From Artocarpus heterophyllus (lineage: Eukaryota; Streptophyta; Magnoliopsida; Rosales; Moraceae), in assembly GCA_025403435.1 (NCBI GenBank), contig CM046350.1, forward strand, positions 21,453,661 to 21,517,660: a DNA stretch of 64,000 nt, written 5' to 3'. A model generated the notes under the pieces. It was not told where the DNA came from. It worked only from the letters and a program-made list of their open reading frames with translations, and did no database searches. Positions 55,577-64,000 of this stretch are shown here, in pieces. Made by a program: the position numbers and the translations under genes. Numbering within the stretch: the stretch's first letter is position 1; every line of letters begins with the position of its first letter.

Positions 55577-58500
55577 TATAATTTGATAGGATCGATAAAA
55601 AAAATTGATCATATAATTTTTGAGTACACCTAAAACAAAGGGTACAAAAGGTAAATAACCCTTAAAAAAAAGGTACACCACTTGATTTACTCAACATTTC
55701 CTCTATCGTGGCTCATAAGCTAGTCTCTAGTAAAAATATACCTGCTTTAAAAGGGAAATTATATCTATAACTTTAAAATATAAAAGCAAAACCTAGTATT
55801 AAAAATGAAATGTAACAAACTTTTTAAAAAATTTTAAGAATAAGGAAAAATTAATATATTAATATAGCTACAATAAATTATATAACATAAAATGTTATGA
55901 TTATTATAGTAATCGCTATGTGATTTTATTATTTTTGAAATGTTCTAAAAAATTTCTTCAATTTCAATTCAGTTATAATAAATTTTACCATGTAGTTTAC
56001 TTGCTTTTTTAAATCTATTAGACTAGTTTTGAATCTTTTTTATAGTAAATAACTTGATTACTAACATTGTTAATAAATATTAATTTTTAATTTCACAAGA
56101 TGAGTTTATCAATTAAAATATATATTAGTAAATGTTATGTAAATAAAAATGAGTAAATATTGAAAAAAATTATATAATTTGTGGCTTCATGGATTTCCTA
56201 AAGTTTATTATGGAGTAAATTTGAAACAAAAAAGCTAGAATTTGCAAATTCATTATATGAGAAACCTAGTAAATACTAAATCTACTAAATTTGTAACTAA
56301 GTAAATCTGAGTAAATTCCCGATCATGGGGTAAATATGGTAAATATCAAATTTCTTTTATTTGCTAACTTACCTTACAATTATGTCATTTATTTTCATTT
56401 TCTATGAAAAAAAAGAAAAAAGAAAAACTCATGTCCCTTTTTTTAATCAGGAATTTAGGTCAACGTACAAGTAAACAATAAGTGCGTTAAAAATTTTGCT
56501 TGTCTCTAAGCTTTGAAAGAACACCTTTACCTAAAAAAAAAGCTAAAATATAAATTTTTATGTGAGAGAGAGGAAAAAACATTTGCTAGGGTTTCATCTT
56601 GTTGAGTGTTTGCCGCCCCCTCTCACTCTTAAGTTAGAGCCGCTATTGTCCTATGGCTGGCTGCCGATGCCCTAGCCCATGAGAAGGGAGTGGCACAAGG
56701 AAATAGGTCAGGGTAGGAGAACACTATAGGTAAAAGGTGGGAGGTATGCTGTTTGGGTTGGTGGTGGCAGGTGGAGCTCAATGTTGATGAGATCTGCTGG
56801 TGGGCAGTATGGTTGAAGACTAGGGGGAAGGGGGGGTTCAAGGTCGGTGGGTTTGGGTGGTCGATTGGGCATGGATTTAAAGAATGCATGTTGTGTGAAG
56901 GCATGGGGAGGCTGGGGAGGCTCTTCGCCAACATATGGGTCTCGGATGTGGAAGGAGATGCATGGCGGGAGGATGGTTTTGTGGCTGATGGAGGTTTCCC
57001 AAAACGTTGAAGGATGGTTGGTGTTGGATTTAGGGAAAGAGCTATGCAGCATGATAAAGATGCTGTTGGAGGAGGACAACCTTAAGGAGCAGCCCTACGG
57101 TTATGGGTGGCCAGATTTAGAAGAATAGGTTGAACTATTTGGAGGTCTAGTAGCAGAGTTGATCGTCGGAAGGATGATGGATTGTTGCAACAGCAGGTTT
57201 TCTTTTACTATGGTGTTTTATTCTATTTCGTTTTAATTTATATTCTCATTGAATATTTCCATTGCATTGGTATCATGTAGTGTTTGTGCATATTAGCGCT
57301 ATTGTTGTCATAATAAAAGTGGTCTTATTATTTGGTTTTAGTTTGGATGTTGCGCCTACTATAGAGTAGCCGCATGTATGTTGTCTTTGGACTAGATTTG
57401 GTTCTATACTGACCAATTCCACCAAACTTATGTACGTTGTCATTTGAGAAGAGAACAAACCGGCGAACTTAAAAATCCGAGCACTGGGATGAGTCAGCAC
57501 TTGTTGGCGTCAGAAATTGCTAGATATGTTCTCCTTATTGGTGCAAGGAAGTGCCAAATCTAGCGCTTCTTACCGGCATGAGGAGGCATTAATTTGGCGC
57601 GATTTCGAAGATCTAGGACCATGGTCACATTTGCGAGGTTGATGATAGAATACTGCTGCATCAATCATGTAGATTCGAAAAAAGTGGCAGGTAAAGAGGT
57701 AAATGTGTGAGGAGTAAAATCATTTCACCTGCTAAACTATATAAAACTATTCAGACTACCTTACAATATCCATTGAACTACAATAATTTGATAATTTCTT
57801 CTCACTTTGAGTAATTAATTTTGTATCAACTTGTTGTTTGATTATATGCAAACTTTTTTAATCAAATTAAAGTGGCATTAGGATTAATTTCTTAATTATG
57901 TCCCATTTGAACCATCTATTATAGTTTAACATGCCACTAAAATTTTAAAAAGAGTTTTATTTCACCATCTGAATTATATAAGATTGGTGAAAACATCCCT
58001 GAACTAATATAAGCTACTAATTAATTCCTTCCAAACCATTGTTTTGTATTAATTTGTCCTTCTATTTCTTAAAATCAACAGTTAGAAGGGCGATTTATGA
58101 AATTGCAAGTCTAGGGGATCAAATGAATCTTCTTTAAAGTACGAGAGCATGTGGAATTAAGGTTTATGATTGAGCGCATTCATGAAATTATTCCAAATAA
58201 TTAATTCGTAGAAGTCCAAAGATCACCATCAAATGTGGCAGTGGCAGTTTCCCTTTTTTAATTATGTCGGTTGAAAAATAATTTGGTTGCGTATCGGGTT
58301 TAGGGGGATATTAGTGTTTTTTACAAGTTTTTTTATTGAATGATTTTAAAATATATACGATTATTTTTTACAGAAAATTATGACCAATAATTAAACCAAT
58401 CGTTTGCTTTATATACACCAAGTAAATCATTGGTTGATTCTTTTTACTTCATCCTTTTCCAATTTATCTCTAACTCGTTAGATTTTATTCAAGCGTGGAA

Positions 58501-59977
58501 ACTAGTGTTTTACGTTGCATCCAAGTAATTTCTATTTATTTATTTTTTTCATTTGCTAACTCCTTTAACTCAGAAACGTGTTGCTTAATTCTAATTTTTT
58601 TTTTTTTTTTTGGAAAGGGTTCCTCAATTCTATTAGGTATACCCTATAATCCGACATATTTCCAGAAATTTTGATGATCAATTAAATCTTATCCCTTTAT
58701 TTTTTCCTTTATGAGAGAATTGAACCTCACCTTTTGGTATCTAAAAGATATTAATTTTTTCCCGGATTATGAGGTTACAACACAAATGGACATTGTGAAG
58801 TTTATTCATAACAAAATTATTATTGAGTCAATCCCACAATGATTTAGTTGGCCAAGATATTCTAAACATATTATTGTCTTCATTTGAAATCAACTACGTC
58901 TTAAATTTATTCATGAACTTTTAGCAATGATTTTGCCGTGTTGAAATCTTCCAACAATGACTTTGAATAGTCGTTGCTGAAAGGTGTTTTTTTGTAGTGT
59001 GTGATTTTTGATGTATACACTTGCGATCATCTGCATGAAAGTAATATGCCTTTATTATATGAATTATGAAATAAATAAATGTCAAATAACAGATATAATT
59101 TGCTTTACGGCATATCCTAAAATGAGGATTGCAAAGAGCATTTATAGCCAAAATAATTAGAAGTATATTTATTCCAACTTTTTTTTTCTTTTTATAAAAA
59201 CATTTTGGATTTTTTTCCCTTTTTAGGGAAAGATGATTATATATATTAAACATGCTGGAGTTATACACATACAGGCATACATAAATTAATACGATTTGGT
59301 TTGCACCATAAATTAATAAGATTTTTTTTTCTTTTTTCTATTCATCTATTATATGTCCACTTACATCTCAATCTACAGTGATAATGATTTTAGGGCTCAA
59401 AAATATCTATCGCTAGGCTGGTTTTTGTGTGTTCTAATGCGGACGCTCGTCAGATCTAGAGCTTCTAAGTGTCATCAAATCTGAAATATTTTAGGTGGAA
59501 AAGATTTATATCAACAACAAATTTGGTCATATCAGTCAAACGAGCCTAAGTTCGCGGCAGATGGTATTAGAGAGATTGTAATATGTATCTTTTAAAGTTT
59601 TATTGTATCTTGACGGTAATTTGTCGAAGGACTTATTTAGAAACTGTAAGAAGTAACAGCAAATAAAATTTTCAAAAAAATTCTTTTTATAGACTTCAAA
59701 CCTATCTTTATTTTTAGAAATTCAAAGCTCCGTTGCTTTTTATACACTAAAATACACCAACCAATGGAATGTTCAAAAGGCAGAAAGTTTGTTTCTTATA
59801 TTACTTAAATTGTCGCCTTTACCGAGTTATATGCACATCAGTTAAAAAGACTACGCATATATATTGAAAAAATGCTCCATGTCCTTAGTCGAATTAATAG
59901 TTTAACTGATCTATTTATTATAATGAATTGTTTGGTACATCCACATTAGTATCAAAGATAAATTTTATCAAATGAAA
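55577..59977. other. Intergenic DNA
   Basis: AT-rich, no gene supported. 56580-57130 is a G-rich island treated separately. 58900-59270 and 59340-59800 contain nothing recognisable. Confidence 0.55.
56580..57130 (+). other. G-rich island, possible gene or LINE fragment
   Basis: A sudden GC- and G-rich stretch (GCTAGGGTTTCATC, then GGTGGTGGCAGG, GGGGAGGCTGGGGAGG) with open readings on both strands (56753-57010, 56847-57128, 56708-57079), a consequence of low stop-codon density. No domain is recognised. The start, with a GAGAGAG run then CTAGGGTTT, resembles the 5' end of plant L1 elements or of a captured exon. Confidence 0.3.
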
Positions 59978-61523
59978 TATTTGTTAGCCCAAAAATAACT
60001 ACCTAAAAGGGGGTGAATTAAATTTTAATACTTTCAAAATTATTAGAATTTACTAGATTAAACACACAAGTAAATGTAACAAACAAATGGCAATGTGATA
60101 AACTTCAACCAAATGTAAATACAATAATGTAAAGAGGTAGGGATAGAGAAATACAAACAAGATTTATAGTGGTTTGGCAATACGCTTATGTTTACTGTCA
60201 TCGAGCAAAGTCTTTGATTCAACCTCTTCCACCATCACGACTGTTTTTTCTGCACAATCACTCCTTATACAATCTGATGAGTTTTTTCTACCCGAGGCTC
60301 ACCACACCTGCTTACATTCGTCAATTTTATATGGAGATTGAGTAACCACAAACCCACCAATTTTCATGAAGATTGGCAAACCAAACAAACCTACTTATTT
60401 TATGAAGATTGGCAAACCAATAATTCCCCCAACTTCTAAGGCTTGGTAACCTATCACTCAAAGGATGTGATTTACAATTTTTGGCTCACTCACAAGATAA
60501 ACTCTCCAAATGTAGATAAACACTATATAAGGTTTATATGGAGGATGTGAGCAACCCTCAAGAATGAATATAGGCAATGTACCTCAAAGAGTGTGTATAA
60601 GAGTGTGAGAAGATACAAAGAAAAAATGTTAGAACACTTAGAAATTTTTCCTCCTTGTTCTCTATTTAGAGCACAGTGAATGAATGGATATATATATAGC
60701 TTCTAAGTGCTTAGATATAACTTAAAATATCCAATTTTGGTCAAAATAGCAGTTGCAATTGGAGTTTTAACAGTTCGATAGGCCTGAAAATAGGTTCAGT
60801 AGGCAGAAGTTTGAAAACTTTAAACTAAGGCTCCGAACGATCATTTGATCGACAAGCCGATATGGCAACTTAGCAAGACGAACTTCAGCCATCAGTAGCC
60901 AAACTTGGAATTCAGCAAGCCATCAGAACCTTTGCAAAATAGGACTTAAAAGCCCCAAGATCAGCAGGTCGATGCAGGGCATTCGGCGACAAGCTGACTA
61001 GAAATGGTCGGCGGGCCGATCCATGTTGCGCATAACAGTTTTAAAAAGTGTTTCAAAAACCTGTTTTTATAGAAATCTATGTAAGTAATTGTATACACTT
61101 TTGAAACACATTCCTCATAATAAAGTAATTTAAATCCTTTGAAAGCACATATGCAAAGATTAAAACATTTGTGAATGCACATGTTTGTGTGGATTGAGCT
61201 TGCATTGACTATATATCATTCGAAAAATTTGCTCACTTACATTAAGACTTAAAGCAAATGATAACTTGTAATCTTCGAGTCTTCGCGAGTCTAATCATTT
61301 GCTTGCTTTTTCTTGAGATTTGATTCAACTCATTCTTCAAGTCTCGGCAATTAATTCATCCTTGCATTTAATCGCTTACGAGTCTTGAGCAATAATTTTT
61401 TCAACTATCTTGAGATGCTAGAAATAATGCCATTAAATTGCTCTACATACTCAAGATAAACTATTAGTGATTAAGCAATAAATTATTTGTTGTCATCAAA
61501 ATAAAAATAAATATTTCATTTGA
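59978..61523. mobile_element. LTR-like noncoding repeat with inverted flanks and GGC motif cluster
   Basis: A TGTTAGCCC start at 59992 and the following sequence (CCTAAAAGGGGGTGAATT, TTATAGTGGTTTGGCAA) resemble the start of widespread plant LTR or LARD-type repeats. The segment ends in GTTGTCATCAAAATAA near 61510. ATATT flanks both sides (59987-59991, 61511-61515), but in AT-rich DNA this could be chance. A perfect 15-bp inverted repeat, TCAAATGAAATATTT (59978-59992), recurs inverted at 61509-61523. Motifs related to GGCAGGCC lie at 60775-61025. No coding region. Confidence 0.45.
60775..61025. repeat. Cluster of GGCAGGCC-related motifs in a third element
   Basis: Degenerate forms TTCGATAGGCCTG, TTCAGTAGGCAG, ATCGACAAGCCGA, ATCAGCAGGTCGA, TTCGGCGACAAGC and GGCGGGCCGATC occur over 250 bp. 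They are looser than in the LTR at 308-3255 but have the same half-site pattern. Confidence 0.55.
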
Positions 61524-61894
61524 AACCTTAGAGCCAATAATGCTTTCTTTATTTAAAAATTATATCTTTAGTTTTTGATCTCATCGAATGTATACCTCAG
61601 ACTAAATCTAATACACAAATCTATACTTATCTTGGCTAATAATTAATTATAAAATGATCAAATTATCCTTATGCAAGAGAGAAAAAATAAAACTTTCAAA
61701 AAATAGGAAAAAAAAGTGAAAGCACACAAAAAATATATTATTGAGGGTGTTCTAGACTTTTTTTTGGTCAAAACCCTTAGTTCAAAGTGTTTTTAAATTT
61801 TTAAAGCTCTCTTATTTTTTATTTGAGGATATTTTGGATAATTCTTTGGGTTAAAATTGAAAGTTGACTAAGAAAATATATAAATTTACATATA

Positions 61895-62305
61895 GCCTTT
61901 GTAATACTTTGTACCTTGAACTTCAAAATGTAACATCATTCCCCATGAACTATAAAATGTTAACAAAAATGGTAATTTTGTTAGAATTTTAATGACAAAT
62001 TGACTAATAATTTTAAAATTAGGGGTACTTTAGTAATCCTAGGTATAAAAACAAAAAAAATTAAAACTATGATAAAAAATAGTTTTATTGTTTCAATCAT
62101 TAATAAAGACTATTTTTATTATAGTTTTAATTTTTTGGTTATTTTATAACCAAAATTACCAAAATACCCCTAACTTTACAATCATTTGTCAATTTTCTAT
62201 TAAAATCTAACAGAAGGATCATTTTGTTAACAACTCATACTTCAGGGAAACAGATGTTACGTTTTGGAGTTTAGGGCTAAAATGTTACAAAAATTATAAT
62301 TCAAG
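61895..62305. repeat. Foldback element with arms of about 190 bp
   Basis: The left arm (61895-62085) and right arm (62100-62305) are inverted copies: GTTAACAAAA, TAGAATTTTAATG, GACAAATTGA, AAATTAGGGGTA and AAAATTAAAACTAT each recur reversed (for example TACCCCTAA, ATAGTTTTAATTTTT, TCAATTTTCTATTAAAATCTA, TTTTGTTAAC). The centre is near 62095 with a loop of about 20 bases. A MITE or foldback transposon of unknown superfamily. A transcript through it would form a long hairpin. Confidence 0.75.
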
Positions 62306-64000
62306 CGGAATTTTTTTTTGTAATTAATTCTAAATCTTTTTTTATAGGTATATATTTAATGAGATTAAAAACTGAAAGTATAATATTTAAATAAATCACC
62401 TAAAACATAGGGTATAAAAAGTTAAATGACCCTTAAAACATGTATCCTGAAAAACGAAGACAAATATATTTTGTCTAAAGAGCAAATGATAGAAAGGCAA
62501 AAATATTGGAATATCTATAATTATAACGACAATGAGACGCAATTTGCTTCGCACCTACCCCTCTATATGTCAAAACAATAAGGCCACACCATTCCTCATA
62601 AAAGCATGCAAAAAAATTAGCATCAGAAATTGCAAAAGAAAGACCCGAAGTTTGTAAAGTCGTCCAAGAAAAACAGTATAGCATAAATCAAGGCTTTTCT
62701 TCCGTAATCAAAGACGTATTTTTTATATGATTAACTTAAACACTCAAGACTCGTTTTTGTCTTGTTGTCCTTGGAGTGTTCCTCTCGTTACTACAAAATC
62801 GTATTAAGATAAACATTAATCAACGTTTAAATTGGTTAATTATTCCATTAACGATATGATTACACAAGAGAGAGATATGTGTCAACCAATCACTAACCGC
62901 CAACCTCAACTTTCAATCTTCAAATCTTCCACATCTCCCCATGAAATTTTGTTCCCCAAGCTTTGTAATAAAATAAGGGAAATCCCCAGGTAAATACAAA
63001 AATCAGGCTGAATTCTTAACACCCCACGAGACAAAAAGTGAGAATCAACCATAACTAAGCAAGATTACAAAGTCCTTTTAACTTCTTTACTTGATTTTCC
63101 AAATATTTTTAGTGCAAATATCTGATTATAGTAATCATCATTATTAGTCCTATGATTGGAGTGCAATATTCAACAATTTCCCGCATCATTCTATCTTTCA
63201 TTTCCCACATACGTGGCATTCAAGAGGGGACCTAACAATTTGGCGGCTAGATGAAGGACGGATCTTATATTACTTGTGGGTCCATTATTCTAATTTTATA
63301 TGCCCCATGTTTGAGATACCTTGAATTGAGTGGAAAACACTAACCTGTTGAAGAAGGGTCCCACATCCACCTTTATATGCCAGCATCAGGGAGGTTCTAC
63401 AGGCGTTTTAAGAGGGCAATCAAGCATGTATGATTGTTTTACACCCAAAAAAAAAAAAAAAATCCAGTATGATTGGTTTCTGAGGCTTGAAACTTCATTG
63501 TCTTAGCACACGAACAACATGTGTTAGAAGCCTGTTTAGCAAAATTAAATTAGTAACAATTTCCAGCAAAAATTGATTAGAACCCTTTTTTTTTTTGGGC
63601 TGTGGCTGACTTATTGATTTGATTTTGGTGTAAAATTCATTAAAACCCAAACCACATTTTTGATGAAGAAAATCCAAAAGCACTTAAAGGTGCTATAAAG
63701 ACATATCGACTGCACATTCTTTCGACCTTGGGATGGGAGGAATCGACATGGACCCAAATTCCAATCTAATAGTTTAACCATGTAAACATGCTATTATATA
63801 AGTAATAGTAGTCGCTAGCTCTCTCAATACCAGAACTTTAATTGTTACATCAAATTGCTCTAGCATTGAACAGGAAGAAAAACATTGAGATAGAAAACTC
63901 TTGCAAGCTATTTACAAGAAACAAGCCATTTGTGTTTTCACAATACTGTGGTCATTAAAAAACATGGAACGTTCCAATTAAGAGGTGATCATTGCCTGGA
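62306..64000. other. Intergenic DNA to the window end
   Basis: No gene is supported on either strand. 62830-62960 and 63170-63420 are less AT-rich and could be promoter or untranslated sequence of a gene outside the window. A-runs at about 63448 and 63587 only. Confidence 0.5.

Noticed and set aside
56629..57128. Four overlapping open readings
   Set aside because: Low stop-codon density in a G-rich island explains all; none has a recognisable domain.

Overview
This is a plant nuclear window, most likely from a eudicot. It is AT-rich, has long intergenic stretches, intron-containing genes with GT/AG junctions, and abundant LTR retrotransposons and MITE-like elements. I found no bacterial-type operon, CRISPR array, rRNA or tRNA gene. 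Only three protein-coding genes look intact. Two are a tandem pair of peroxisomal glycolate oxidase genes on the minus strand (CDS 7106-10081 and 14568-17239). Each has 11 coding exons with identical phases, a 5'UTR intron, all catalytic residues and a PRL peroxisomal tail. The third is an intronless leucine-rich-repeat gene of the PII-2 type (40576-42003, minus).

Layout. 1-6541 is the 3' part of a decayed chromovirus-type Ty3/gypsy element: integrase, chromodomain-like tail, polypurine tract and a 2.5 kb LTR. Its integrase is split by a 2.95 kb minus-strand solo LTR with a 5-bp target duplication. 6985-18790 holds two duplicated blocks of about 4.5 kb, each carrying one glycolate oxidase gene with its promoter and 3'UTR, separated by about 3 kb containing two MITEs. 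18.8-40.2 kb is gene-poor: MITEs, local tandem repeats, a G-quadruplex-like run, a 1635-bp solo LTR with target duplication, a probable Copia-type LTR, and a 559-bp hAT-like element with a perfect 8-bp target duplication. The LRR gene follows, with a 199-bp tandem duplication touching its stop codon. 44280-55576 is an 11.3 kb minus-strand Ty3/gypsy element of the Tat/Athila branch. It has two LTRs and a decayed primer-binding site, and only gag and protease remnants remain recognisable. An uninterrupted 143-codon Cys-rich ORF of unknown function lies downstream of them. The right-hand 8 kb holds another LTR-like repeat (about 59.98-61.52 kb), a long foldback repeat (61.90-62.30 kb) and no convincing gene.

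Functionally, the glycolate oxidase pair serves photorespiration (glycolate to glyoxylate plus hydrogen peroxide in peroxisomes). The LRR gene is probably a secreted or membrane-attached protein. The three genes show no sign of acting together. I did not find a convincing new biological system. The most unusual observations are a GC-rich near-palindromic motif shared by several different repeat elements, the Cys-rich ORF in the pol-less element, and the conserved non-coding sequence around the duplicated glycolate oxidase genes.
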